Below are positions 34,393 through 42,390 of a DNA stretch of 64,000 bases, piece after piece. Made by a program: the position numbers and the translations under genes. The notes below the pieces were generated by a model. The model saw only the letters and a list, made by a program, of their open reading frames with translations. It did no database searches and was not told the origin of the DNA. The DNA is from Paramicrobacterium agarici. GTDB lineage: Bacteria > Actinomycetota > Actinomycetes > Actinomycetales > Microbacteriaceae. Each line of letters opens with the position of its first letter. Within the stretch, counting starts at the first letter, position 1. The DNA lies in NCBI RefSeq assembly GCF_002563955.1, contig NZ_PDJE01000001.1:2790001-2854000 (forward strand), written 5' to 3'.

Positions 34393-34404
34393 TGGCGCCT
34401 CCGA

Positions 34405-35457
34405 TCAGTAGAAGTCCACGGTATCCACGAGATTACGCAGCGGCCGGCCATCGAGGAGCCGTGTCGCATTGTCGGCGAACAGTTCGGCGATACGCCGCTC
34501 TTCAGCAGCGTTCAGCGCAGCCGTGTGAGGGCTGAGCAGCACATTCGGATGGTCCCAGAGCGGGCTGTCCGTGGACAGCGGCTCGGACGCCACCACGTCG
34601 AGCGCGGCGAAGCCCACCGTCCCATCATCGAGCGCGCGAACGAGAGCGTCTTCATCGATCACGGTTCCACGCCCCACGTTGACGACGGTGAGACCGCGCT
34701 GTGCCGCTGCGAAGAAACGCTCGCCGACGAGCTTCTCCGTCGCCGACGTGCCCGGAAGCGCCACGACGGCAGCGTCGACTCGGTGGGCGACGTCGGCAAT
34801 GCTGTCGGGGTGCACGAACTCGTCGACGCCCTCGACCTCGCGCTCGTGCCGTGCCGTGCCGATGACGGTCGCACCGAATGCCGACAGCAGTCGAGCGATC
34901 TCAGTCCCGATTCCGCCGAGACCGAGCACCAGAACCGTCTGCTCAGAGAGCTGCGCCATCTCCCACCGGCCGCTCCAGACATGTGCGCTCTGCTGTCGCT
35001 GCAGTCGGGGAAGCGACTTGGCTCCGGCGAGCAGCCCGAAGAGCGCGAACTCGGCGAGCGGACCTCCATGCACTCCGGCCGACGTCGTAAACGACACCCG
35101 TTCAAGCTGCTGCGGCTCGAGGCCGGCCGCTTTCACCTGTCCCCCGCCGCCCGCGGCCATCACCTGAACCCAGCGCAGCCGCGAGTTCGCGTCGACCGCG
35201 CGCTTGAGAGCCTTCGGGTCAACATCGGGGATGCCGTAGAGAGCATCAGCGCCGTCGATGATCTCCTCGAAACGCCTTTGCTCGTCGCCGGTGCGTGAGA
35301 AGTCGGGATCGCCCGCGAAATCAGCGGGATGGCGCATGGGAGGCAGAAGCTCCGGGTCGCGCACCATTTGCACTCGGGGCTCGCGTTCCTGAATCATGGC
35401 GCAGAGTTCGTCGCTCAGCGGCGTCGCTACAGCGACGCGCAGTCGGTCTTCTGCCAC
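34405..35457 (-). CDS. D-2-hydroxyacid dehydrogenase family protein
   Basis: 350 residues. VLGLGGIGTEIARLLSAFGATVIGTAR is the NAD site, AALDVVASEPLSTDSPLWDHPNVLLSPHTAAL has the catalytic Glu and His, and NVGRGTVIDEDAL the conserved Arg region. The exact substrate is unknown; it belongs to the phosphoglycerate dehydrogenase/glyoxylate reductase superfamily. Start at the GTG at 35457, not the upstream GTG at 35472, because GGAGGAGG lies 5 nt before it, inside the longer reading. First gene of a short operon with iclR. Confidence 0.88.
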   Translation of the reverse strand: MAEDRLRVAVATPLSDELCAMIQEREPRVQMVRDPELLPPMRHPADFAGDPDFSRTGDEQRRFEEIIDGADALYGIPDVDPKALKRAVDANSRLRWVQVMAAGGGGQVKAAGLEPQQLERVSFTTSAGVHGGPLAEFALFGLLAGAKSLPRLQRQQSAHVWSGRWEMAQLSEQTVLVLGLGGIGTEIARLLSAFGATVIGTARHEREVEGVDEFVHPDSIADVAHRVDAAVVALPGTSATEKLVGERFFAAAQRGLTVVNVGRGTVIDEDALVRALDDGTVGFAALDVVASEPLSTDSPLWDHPNVLLSPHTAALNAAEERRIAELFADNATRLLDGRPLRNLVDTVDFY

Positions 35458-35488
35458 AGGTGCCTCCTCCACTGTCGTCGTTCTCCCG

Positions 35489-35494
35489 AGTGTA
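35489..35494 (-). promoter_or_regulatory. Candidate -10 for the D-2-hydroxyacid dehydrogenase-iclR operon
   Basis: TACACT on the minus strand, about 32 nt before the chosen GTG. No convincing -35. A loose TTCA-N6-TGAA repeat (35502-35515) is just upstream. Confidence 0.4.
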
Positions 35495-35566
35495 ACGGAG
35501 ATTCATTACCCTGAACGCCGTTCTCTCTGCTGATTCGTCGCCAGCAAGGGCATCCAGAAACGACAA

Positions 35567-35594
35567 ACGACCGTGGTCGGCAGATCACGGTCGT
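35567..35594 (-). terminator. Rho-independent-like terminator after prs
   Basis: A 9-bp stem (35567-35575 with 35586-35594) around a 10-nt loop, followed on the minus strand by TTGTCGTTT. It lies 20-47 nt after the prs stop. Confidence 0.7.
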
Positions 35595-35613
35595 CCGTCA
35601 GGATGCTGCCGGG

Positions 35614-36591
35614 CTACGCCGCGCCGTCGAAGAGGCTCGTCACGGAACCGTCCTCGAACACCTCGCGTATCGCGCGTGCCAGCAGAGGTGCGATCGTCAG
35701 CACCTCGAGCTTCTCGAACTGCTGCTCGGGCGTGAGGGGAAGCGTGTCAGTCACGACGACCTTGTCGATCGACGACGACTGCAGAATCTCGGGGGCCGGG
35801 TCACTGAACACCGCGTGCGTTGACGCGACGACGACACCGGTCGCGCCGTTCTCTTTGAGGGCCTCCGCAGCCTTGACGATCGTGCGGCCCGTGTCGATCA
35901 GGTCGTCGACGAGAAGACACACTCGCCCCTTCACGTCACCCACGATCTCGTGCACGGAGACCTGGTTCGGAACGAGCGGGTCGCGCCGCTTGTGGATGAT
36001 CGCGAGCGGTGCGCCGAGCTTGTCGCTCCAGTTGTCTGCGACACGCACGCGGCCCATGTCCGGAGAGACAACGGTGAGCGTCTGCGGGTCGAGTCGCTTC
36101 TGAAAGTACTCGAGCAGCACGGGCATCGCGAAGAGGTGGTCGACCGGGCCGTCGAAGAATCCCTGAATCTGAGCCGCGTGCAGGTCGACGGACATGATGC
36201 GATCGGCACCGGCTGTCTTGAACAGGTCGGCGACGAGGCGTGCCGAGATGGGCTCGCGGCCGCGGCCCTTCTTGTCTTGGCGCGCGTAGGGGTAGAAGGG
36301 CGCGACCACGGTGATGCGCTTTGCCGATGCGCGCTTCAGCGCGTCGACCATGATGAGCTGCTCCATGAGCCACTCGTTGATGGGCGTGGGGTGCGACTGG
36401 ATGACGAACGCGTCGCAACCGCGAACGCTCTCATCGAAGCGCGCATAGATCTCACCGTTCGCGAACGTGCGGGCGTCGGTCGGGACCAGTTCGGAGCCGA
36501 GCTCTGCGGCGATCTTCTCGGCGAGTTCCGGATGCGCTCTTCCCGAGACGAGAACGAGCCGCTTCTGTCCCGAAACTTTGATTCCTGACAC
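35614..36591 (-). CDS. prs: Ribose-phosphate pyrophosphokinase
   Basis: 325 residues. FANGEIYARFDESVRG, APFYPYARQDKKGRGREPISA, SVDLHAAQIQGFFDGPVDHL, VVSPDMGRVRVADNWSDKL, and the PRPP loop LVDDLIDTGRTIVKAA are all present. It makes PRPP from ribose 5-phosphate and ATP for nucleotides, His and Trp. Start is a GTG at 36591 with AGCAGGGG upstream. It is 34 nt after glmU in a tRNA-Gln-glmU-prs unit. Confidence 0.97.
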   Translation of the reverse strand: MSGIKVSGQKRLVLVSGRAHPELAEKIAAELGSELVPTDARTFANGEIYARFDESVRGCDAFVIQSHPTPINEWLMEQLIMVDALKRASAKRITVVAPFYPYARQDKKGRGREPISARLVADLFKTAGADRIMSVDLHAAQIQGFFDGPVDHLFAMPVLLEYFQKRLDPQTLTVVSPDMGRVRVADNWSDKLGAPLAIIHKRRDPLVPNQVSVHEIVGDVKGRVCLLVDDLIDTGRTIVKAAEALKENGATGVVVASTHAVFSDPAPEILQSSSIDKVVVTDTLPLTPEQQFEKLEVLTIAPLLARAIREVFEDGSVTSLFDGAA

Positions 36592-36625
36592 AACCCCTGC
36601 TTTCTGTCGCTTGTCGACGTGCGGA

Positions 36626-38056
36626 TTATTCTTCGGGCTCCGCAGCGGCCGCAGCATCTGCGGCTGCCGTCCCGGGACGATTGGCCTGAGTCCAGCCGTC
36701 CATATTCCTTTGGGGTGCCACGGTAATGGCGAGAGCCCCGGCCGGAACATCCTTGCGCACCACGGTTCCAGCGCCGGTATAGGCACCGTCTCCGATGGTA
36801 ATCGGCGCGACGAACACGTTGTGAGATCCGGTGCGCACGTGCGAGCCGATCGTCGAGGAGTGCTTGTTCACGCCGTCGTAGTTGGCGAAGATCGTGCCGG
36901 CCCCGATGTTGGCGCCTTCGCCGACGCTCGCGTCGCCCACGTACGACAGGTGCGGAACCTTGCTGTCTCTGCCGATGTGCGAGTTCTTCGTCTCGACGAA
37001 CGTTCCGATCTTGCCGTTGGCGTCGAGCACGGTGTTGGGCCGCAGGTACGAGAACGGTCCGACGGACGCGCCGGGCCCGATGACAGCGAGTGTCGCGTCG
37101 GTTCGCTTCACGACAGCATCCTCACCGATCTCGCAATCGACGAGAGTCGTGTCTGGTCCGATCTCGGCACCCGCGGCGACGACTGTCGATCCGAGCACCT
37201 GCGTGCCCGGCTTGATCACGACGTCGGGCGCGAGCTGCGCCTTGATGTCGATCCACGTCGACGAGGGATCCTGCACCGTGACGCCATCGCGCTGCCATCC
37301 CCGAATGATCAGGTTGTTCAGACGAGCTGCCGCGACGCTGAGCTGGATGCGGTCGTTCACGCCCTCGACGATCCACGGCTCAGAGACGGGAACGGCAGAG
37401 ATGGCGTCCCCCGACCGCCGCAGATGGCCGACGACGTCGGTGATGTACTTCTCGCCCTGCGCGTTTTCGGTCGTGAGCTTCGGCATCTCGCGCCGGAGCG
37501 GCCCCGCGCGGAACACGTAGACGCCGGCGTTGATCTCGGTCACAGACAGCTCTGCGGCCGTCGCGTCTTTCTGCTCGACAATGCGGTCGAGCGAGCCGTC
37601 TTTCGCGCGGATGATGCGCCCGTAGCCGGTGGCGTCGTCGATCAGCGCCGACAGCAGCGTCGCCGAGGCGAGCGCCCTGCGGTGCTTTGCGATCAGTTGC
37701 GTGAGCGTCGCGGAGTCGAGAAGCGGAACATCGCCGTTCACGACGAGCACGTCACCATCGAAGTCATCGGGAAGAACGGCGACAGCCTGCTCGACAGCGC
37801 GGCCGGTGCCTGGAATCTCGTCTTGATCGACGACGAGGCTCGACGGGAGCTCGTTCTGCACGACCTCGACGATGCGGTCACGCTCGTGCCGCACGACGGT
37901 GACGACGTGCTCTGCCTCAAGGGCGCGTGCGGTGGCGAGCACGTGGCCGAGCATCGGTGCTCCGGCGATGGGGTGAAGCAGCTTCGGCAATCGGGATTTC
38001 ATCCGCGTGCCCTGGCCAGCGGCGAGAATGACGATGGCCAGCTTGTTATCGCTCAT
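36626..38056 (-). CDS. glmU: Bifunctional N-acetylglucosamine-1-phosphate uridyltransferase/glucosamine-1-phosphate acetyltransferase
   Basis: 476 residues. The uridylyltransferase domain starts VILAAGQGTRMKSRLPK, with NGDVPLLD and YGRI; the left-handed beta-helix acetyltransferase domain runs from about 260, with GPFSYLRPNTVLDANGKIGTFVETKNSHIG and ANIGAGTIFANYDGVNKHSSTIG. It makes UDP-GlcNAc for peptidoglycan. Its ATG is 2 nt after the 3' end of tRNA-Gln and the best ribosome-binding site, GGAGG, lies inside that tRNA (see findings). C-terminal Ala/Glu tail. Confidence 0.97.
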   Translation of the reverse strand: MSDNKLAIVILAAGQGTRMKSRLPKLLHPIAGAPMLGHVLATARALEAEHVVTVVRHERDRIVEVVQNELPSSLVVDQDEIPGTGRAVEQAVAVLPDDFDGDVLVVNGDVPLLDSATLTQLIAKHRRALASATLLSALIDDATGYGRIIRAKDGSLDRIVEQKDATAAELSVTEINAGVYVFRAGPLRREMPKLTTENAQGEKYITDVVGHLRRSGDAISAVPVSEPWIVEGVNDRIQLSVAAARLNNLIIRGWQRDGVTVQDPSSTWIDIKAQLAPDVVIKPGTQVLGSTVVAAGAEIGPDTTLVDCEIGEDAVVKRTDATLAVIGPGASVGPFSYLRPNTVLDANGKIGTFVETKNSHIGRDSKVPHLSYVGDASVGEGANIGAGTIFANYDGVNKHSSTIGSHVRTGSHNVFVAPITIGDGAYTGAGTVVRKDVPAGALAITVAPQRNMDGWTQANRPGTAAADAAAAAEPEE

Positions 38057-38058
38057 GC

Positions 38059-38129
38059 TCCGCCTCCAGGACTCGAACCTAGACTTCACAGCTCCAAAGG
38101 CTGTCGTGCTGCCATTACACCAAGGCGGA
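38059..38129 (-). tRNA. tRNA-Gln (anticodon UUG)
   Basis: Read on the minus strand: acceptor stem TCCGCCT with AGGCGGA, D-arm GGTGTAATGGCAGCAC, anticodon stem ACAGC/GCTGT around loop CTTTGGA (anticodon TTG, reading CAA), variable GAAGT, T-arm CTAGG-TTCGAGT-CCTGG. No CCA is encoded. The next gene, glmU, starts 2 nt downstream. Confidence 0.96.
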
Positions 38130-38200
38130 CCACACATTCGAGAATGCGCACGTCCCAGTTTGCCAGATGTCACGGCATGGTCGCGTCAGAGAAGTCACGG

Positions 38201-38206
38201 GATAAT
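38201..38206 (+). promoter_or_regulatory. -10 element of a leaderless promoter (MarR gene)
   Basis: GATAAT, 6 nt before the ATG at 38213. No ribosome-binding site. Confidence 0.5.
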
Positions 38207-38212
38207 GGACGG

Positions 38213-38713
38213 ATGGCAGAATCACACGACGAGGTCGACCGCATCGTCACGGCATGGCAGCGCGAGCGTCCGGACCTCACCTTCTCGCCACTTCAGGTGC
38301 TCTCGCGCGTCGGGCGCCTGTCGCGCCATCTCGATCGGGCCAGGCGCGACGCGTTCTCGCGCTCCAAACTCGAGTCCTGGGAATTCGATGTGCTTTCTGC
38401 CCTGCGACGAGCCGGTGATCCGTTCATGCTGAGCCCGAAGCAGCTGCTCACGCAGACCCTCGTCTCGAGCGGCACCATGACGAATCGCATCGACCGACTC
38501 GTGTCGCGCGGCCTCGTCGAGCGCCGCACCGATCCCAATGACGGACGCGGGATTCTCGTGGTCATGACGTCGACGGGCCTGGCCCAGGTGGATGCCGCTA
38601 TCACGCGGCTCGTCGATGCCGAAGCTGAGCTGCTGAGCTCGCTCAGCGACGATGACCAGCACGACCTCGCCGCTTTGCTGCGACGGCTGCTTCTCGGCTT
38701 CGACGAGGTGTGA
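38213..38713 (+). CDS. MarR-family transcriptional regulator
   Basis: 166 residues. The winged helix runs SRSKLESWEFDVLSALRRAGDPFMLSPKQLLTQTLVSSGTMTNRIDRLVSRGLVERRTDPNDGRGILVVMTSTG, including the DxRG-like DGRG wing. Dimerising helices flank it. It lies tail to tail with metI (stops at 38713 and 38714 abut), so it is not obviously co-regulated with the methionine importer. Effector unknown; apparently leaderless. Confidence 0.92.
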   Translation: MAESHDEVDRIVTAWQRERPDLTFSPLQVLSRVGRLSRHLDRARRDAFSRSKLESWEFDVLSALRRAGDPFMLSPKQLLTQTLVSSGTMTNRIDRLVSRGLVERRTDPNDGRGILVVMTSTGLAQVDAAITRLVDAEAELLSSLSDDDQHDLAALLRRLLLGFDEV

Positions 38714-39373
38714 TCAGCGTCGCAGCACCTTGCGCGCGAGCGTGTTGCCCAGAAACTGGACGATCTGCACGACGATCACGATGACGATGACGGCCGCCCA
38801 CGTGACGATCGGCTCGAACTGACGGAAGCCCCACTGGATCGCGAACGATCCGAGCCCGCCGCCGCCCAGATATCCGGCGAGCGCAGACATCTCGACGATC
38901 GCCACGAAGACGAATGTGTACCCGAGAATGAGCGGACCGAGAGCCTCGGGCAGCACGACCGACCAGATCGTGCGCAGGCGGCTGGCGCCTGAGGCTCGGG
39001 ATGCTTCGAGCACACCGTGCGGAACCGTGACCAGGTTCTGCTCCACGATGCGGCTCACGCCGAAGGTCGCAGCGATCGAGATCGCCATGATCATGGCGTC
39101 GTTGCCGATTCCGGTTCCGAGGAGGGCGCGCACGAGCGGCTGAATCGCGGGGATGAAGATGATGAACGGTATCGGGCGGAAGAAGTTCACGATGACATTC
39201 AGCACAGTGAACACTGCTTTGTTCGCGTAGATCCCGCCCTGGCGCGTCACATACAGTGCGAGTCCGAGAATGAGCCCGCCGATGCCGCCGAAGACCATAC
39301 TGACGGCGACGAGGTAGAGCGTGACGCCGGTCTCTTCGAAGAGCTTGGGCAGAAGTTCGATGACCTGGTCCAT
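38714..39373 (-). CDS. metI: Methionine ABC transporter permease
   Basis: 219 residues with about five membrane segments. TGVTLYLVAVSMVFGGIGGLILGLALYVT, VNFFRPIPFIIFIPAIQPLVRALLGTGIG, the EAA loop EASRASGASRLRTIWSVVLPEALGPLILG and AGYLGGGGLGSFAIQWGF are typical of MetI. It is the channel for methionine import with MetN and MetQ. The ATG shares a base with the metN stop. Confidence 0.94.
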   Translation of the reverse strand: MDQVIELLPKLFEETGVTLYLVAVSMVFGGIGGLILGLALYVTRQGGIYANKAVFTVLNVIVNFFRPIPFIIFIPAIQPLVRALLGTGIGNDAMIMAISIAATFGVSRIVEQNLVTVPHGVLEASRASGASRLRTIWSVVLPEALGPLILGYTFVFVAIVEMSALAGYLGGGGLGSFAIQWGFRQFEPIVTWAAVIVIVIVVQIVQFLGNTLARKVLRR

Positions 39374-40401
39374 CAGTCTGCCTCCACCACGTCGATTGTC
39401 GATCCGATTGTCGCGAGCGCGGCATCGATGTCAGCGTCGCTCCCCCGCAGCGCGAGCGTGAGGTGGCCGAACGCCCTGCCGCGGATGTCGTTGATCCCGC
39501 CGTACACGAGCTCGAAGCCCACGTTCGACGAGGCGAGTTCGACGAAGACGTCGGCCTGTGAACGGTCGCCGTCTCGGAACGAGAACGTCACGATGCGTCC
39601 GTCGTGCCGTGCGCGCAGCGCGGCGACCTCGGCAGCATCCGGAATTCCTTTCACGACGGTCGAGACGAAACGGCGCGAAGCGGGATGCTGTGGGTCAGAG
39701 AAAACATCGAACACGTCGCCCTGCTCGATGATGCGCCCGTTCTCCATGACCGCGACTCGTGTGGCGATCGACTGGATGACGTCCATCTCGTGCGTGATCA
39801 CGACGATCGTGATGCCGAGCTCTTGATTCACGCGGTCGAGAAGGCCGAGCACTTCGTGCGTCGTCTCGGGGTCGAGCGCGCTCGTCGCCTCGTCGGCGAG
39901 AAGGATGCGCGGGTTCGACGCGAGCGCGCGGGCGATGCCGACCCGCTGCTTCTGGCCCCCCGAGAGCTGATCCGGGTAGCTTCGACCCTTGTCCGACAGC
40001 CCCACGAAGTCGAGAAGCTCGGCCACGCGGCGCTTGCGCTCTGCGCGCGGGACGCCCGCGACGACGAGCGGGTAGGCGATGTTCTTGGCGACGGTCTTCG
40101 ACGAGAACAGGTTGAACTGCTGAAAGATCATGCCGATCTCGAGCCGCATCTCCCGCAGTTGACGTTCTCCGAGCCGCGTGATGTCCGTGCCATCGACGAC
40201 GACGGTTCCGCTCGTCACGGGCTCAAGCGCGTTGATCAGCCGCACGAGCGTGGACTTGCCCGCACCCGAGTAGCCGATGATGCCGAAGACCTCACCCTGT
40301 TCGATGTCGAGACTGACGTTGTCGATCGCGTTGACGCTGACGCCGGAGCGGTCTGACGCGGGGTAGGACTTCGTCACGTCCGTGAGGCTGACGATCGGCA
40401 C
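39373..40401 (-). CDS. metN: Methionine ABC transporter ATP-binding protein
   Basis: 342 residues. Walker A GIIGYSGAGKST, signature LSGGQKQRVGIARALA, Walker B LLADEATSALDPET, then a C-terminal ACT-like NIL regulatory domain (VTFSFRDGDRSQADVFVELASS...GINDIRG), which in E. coli MetN binds methionine and gives transinhibition. The GTG at 40401 has AAGGACGG upstream. A strong 14-bp stem-loop separates it from metQ. Confidence 0.94.
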   Translation of the reverse strand: MPIVSLTDVTKSYPASDRSGVSVNAIDNVSLDIEQGEVFGIIGYSGAGKSTLVRLINALEPVTSGTVVVDGTDITRLGERQLREMRLEIGMIFQQFNLFSSKTVAKNIAYPLVVAGVPRAERKRRVAELLDFVGLSDKGRSYPDQLSGGQKQRVGIARALASNPRILLADEATSALDPETTHEVLGLLDRVNQELGITIVVITHEMDVIQSIATRVAVMENGRIIEQGDVFDVFSDPQHPASRRFVSTVVKGIPDAAEVAALRARHDGRIVTFSFRDGDRSQADVFVELASSNVGFELVYGGINDIRGRAFGHLTLALRGSDADIDAALATIGSTIDVVEAD

Positions 40402-40425
40402 GATTACCGTCCTTGTCTGGTCACA

Positions 40426-40460
40426 GCGATCCGGCGGACGCTTCGAGTCCGCCGGATCGC
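40426..40460 (-). terminator. Strong stem-loop between metQ and metN
   Basis: A perfect 14-bp stem (40426-40439 with 40447-40460) with a 7-nt loop. It lies between metQ and metN on the same transcript. No T tract follows, so it may act as a partial terminator or mRNA stabiliser, giving more binding protein than membrane subunits. Confidence 0.6.
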
Positions 40461-40483
40461 CTGGGTGTGAGTTGAGCGGAGCG

Positions 40484-41383
40484 TCAGCCCTTGGCCTTGA
40501 TGTCGGCGACGACCTCGTCGAGCGAAGCCTGAAGCTCCTTCGCCGGGGTGTCGACAAACTGCGCGGTTCCGCCGGCTGTCTCCTGCACGCCATCCAGGAC
40601 GTCCTGGCTGTTGTGGTAGATCTCGACGAGCTTGTTGTACACCTCGTTGTCGGCGTCTTCTGCCTTCGTCACGAAGATGTTGATGTACGGAACCGCGTTG
40701 GGGTCTGCCGGGTCGTCTTGAGCGATGGCGTCTGAGGCTTTCAGCCCGGCATCCTCGACGAAGTCGTTGTTGATGATCGCGGCGGCGAGGTCAGGAAGCG
40801 AGGTCGGCGTCAGGCTCGCTTCGAGGGCCGTCACTTTCACGCGGGATGCTGACTCGTCCACGTCTGCGACGGTGGAGAACACGCTTCCGCCGTCCTTGAG
40901 CTCGATCAGGCCGGCTGACTGCAGAACGAGAAGACCGCGCGCCTGGTTCGACTCATCGTTGGGCACAGCAACCTCTGCGCCGTCGGGAATGTCGTCGACC
41001 GAGTCGTACTGGGTCGAGTAGAGCCCGAGCGGGTAGATCGCCGTCGCGCCGATCGGCGTCAAGTCGTCACCGGAGGCCTCGTTGTACTGCGCGAGGTAGA
41101 TGACGTGCTGAAACTGGTTGATGTCGATGTCCCCCTCAGACAGAGCGGGGTTCGGCTGCGTGTACTCGCCGAAGTCGACGATCTCGACGGTGATTCCCTC
41201 ATCGGCCGCGGCCTCGGTGTATGTCTGCCAGTACGGATCGCTCGCACCGACGACACCGATCTTTACAGGGTTCTCTGCCGTTCCCTTTTCCGCCGACTCG
41301 TCTGCCGCGCTGCCAGAGCATGCGGCGAGTGTTGCGACCAACGGCAGGGCGGCGAGCGCGGCCCAGAGCTTCTTTTTCGACAC
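40484..41383 (-). CDS. metQ: Methionine-binding lipoprotein
   Basis: 299 residues. A lipoprotein signal MSKKKLWAALAALPLVATLAACSGS with the lipobox LAAC (C22) anchors it to the outer face of the membrane. The body is NlpA/MetQ type: KIGVVGASDPYWQTYTEAAADEGITVEIVDFGEYTQPNPALSEGDIDINQFQHVIYL. GTG start at 41383 with AAAGGAA upstream. First gene of metQ-metN-metI. Confidence 0.94.
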   Translation of the reverse strand: MSKKKLWAALAALPLVATLAACSGSAADESAEKGTAENPVKIGVVGASDPYWQTYTEAAADEGITVEIVDFGEYTQPNPALSEGDIDINQFQHVIYLAQYNEASGDDLTPIGATAIYPLGLYSTQYDSVDDIPDGAEVAVPNDESNQARGLLVLQSAGLIELKDGGSVFSTVADVDESASRVKVTALEASLTPTSLPDLAAAIINNDFVEDAGLKASDAIAQDDPADPNAVPYINIFVTKAEDADNEVYNKLVEIYHNSQDVLDGVQETAGGTAQFVDTPAKELQASLDEVVADIKAKG

Positions 41384-41697
41384 GGGAATTCCTTTAACTT
41401 GAGGGAGGATGCACCAACAGTAAGCGGGCGCGCAGCACCGCGAGAAGTCGCGTCGTAACAGTGTGAAATCTCAGCGTCAGAGAACGGGTCCGCGAAATTC
41501 ACGTGTCGGTTTGGTCACAGACCTCGTTTTACCAGCTTGCCTGCACTAGGTTGAGACTCGCAGTAGTTGTGTACGCAGTGATTTTTTGCGCACCGGTTGT
41601 CGAAGGGTGACCACCAGTGCACTTGAGGGAGCGGACAGAAACGCGGCAATTCGCGCGTCCCGACAGTCGGGACCCGCAAACTCAAGGAGTAACACCA
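41384..41697. promoter_or_regulatory. Intergenic region with metQ and cspA regulatory sequences
   Basis: 314 nt without a gene. For metQ (minus strand) I see no SAM riboswitch and no clear promoter. For the cold-shock gene a candidate -10 is TAGGTT around 41550, which would give a leader of roughly 130-140 nt. GTCCCGAC-A-GTCGGGAC (41657-41673), an 8-bp perfect inverted repeat, lies just before the ribosome-binding site AAGGAG (41684-41689) and could fold in the RNA. Confidence 0.4.
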
Positions 41698-41904
41698 ATG
41701 GCAACCGGCACCGTCAAGTGGTTCAACGCCGAAAAGGGCTTTGGATTCATCACACCCGCCGACGGCTCGTCTGACGTTTTCGCACACTACTCGGCCATCC
41801 AGTCGAGCGGCTACCGCACGCTCAACGAGAACCAGCAGGTCGAGTACGACGTGGCTCAGGGCCCCAAGGGTCTGCAGGCAGAGAACATCCGCCCGCTCGA
41901 CTGA
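41698..41904 (+). CDS. cspA: Cold-shock protein (CspA family)
   Basis: 68 residues: [15 protein letters not shown] (RNP1) and DVFAHYSAI (RNP2), the single-strand nucleic acid binding beta-barrel. It acts as an RNA chaperone. The long leader with a hairpin, and AAGGAG at good spacing, are as in other cold-shock genes. Confidence 0.96.
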   Translation: MATGTVKWFNAEKGFGFITPADGSSDVFAHYSAIQSSGYRTLNENQQVEYDVAQGPKGLQAENIRPLD

Positions 41905-41919
41905 GCGTCGCACACAGAG

Positions 41920-41954
41920 CGAGAGCCTCACGGACACGGTCCGTGAGGCTCTCG
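41920..41954 (+). terminator. Terminator after cspA
   Basis: A perfect 16-bp stem (41920-41935 with 41939-41954) with a 3-nt ACG loop, followed by CCGTTTCT. It begins 15 nt after the cspA stop. Confidence 0.8.
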
Positions 41955-42088
41955 CCGTTTCTGCCTGACTCGTCGTCCACAGCGCGTCCACCCGGGCGCG
42001 CTCTCCACACCCGGAGGTATCGCGCGTATCCGGGCGGCGGATGCTGGCATTCTGAAGATTGCTGATCGACAATGGAGGTGTGATCGAG

Positions 42089-42382
42089 ATGACCGAACCG
42101 CAGGTGTGGACGCTGATCGGCGTCTTCGCAGCAGCGCTGTTCGGCATGCTCACCCTCATGTCGACCACGTTCATCAGGGTCGTGCGCACGGAGATATCCA
42201 GTCTGCGTCACGAGTTGAAAGCCGACATGGCGACAGGATTTGCCGCCGTGCGCGCAGACATTACGCGTCTCGACGGGCGAATGGACCGTCTCGACGGGCG
42301 AATGGACCGCCTCGAAGAGCGCGTTGACTCCATCGACAATGACGTCCAGGCGCTGACCAAGCGCAGCTACGGCATCGAGTAG
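42089..42382 (+). CDS. Small membrane-anchored coiled-coil protein
   Basis: 97 residues. A single hydrophobic segment VWTLIGVFAAALFGMLTLMST (about 6-26) is followed by a charged coiled coil: ISSLRHELKADMATGFAAVRADITRLDGRMDRLDGRMDRLEERVDSIDNDVQ. The heptads RLDGRMD, RLDGRMD, RLEERVD come from 21-nt DNA repeats. Function unknown; the pattern is common in small membrane proteins that hold assemblies together. ATG chosen because GGAGG lies 10 nt upstream. Confidence 0.75.
   Translation: MTEPQVWTLIGVFAAALFGMLTLMSTTFIRVVRTEISSLRHELKADMATGFAAVRADITRLDGRMDRLDGRMDRLEERVDSIDNDVQALTKRSYGIE
42266..42328 (+). repeat. 21-nt tandem repeat coding coiled-coil heptads
   Basis: Two exact copies of a 21-nt unit (42266-42286, 42287-42307) and a third diverged copy (42308-42328), all in frame, encoding RLDGRMD, RLDGRMD and RLEERVD. 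Unit number can change by slippage without breaking the frame. Confidence 0.85.
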
Positions 42383-42390
42383 GCCAATCG

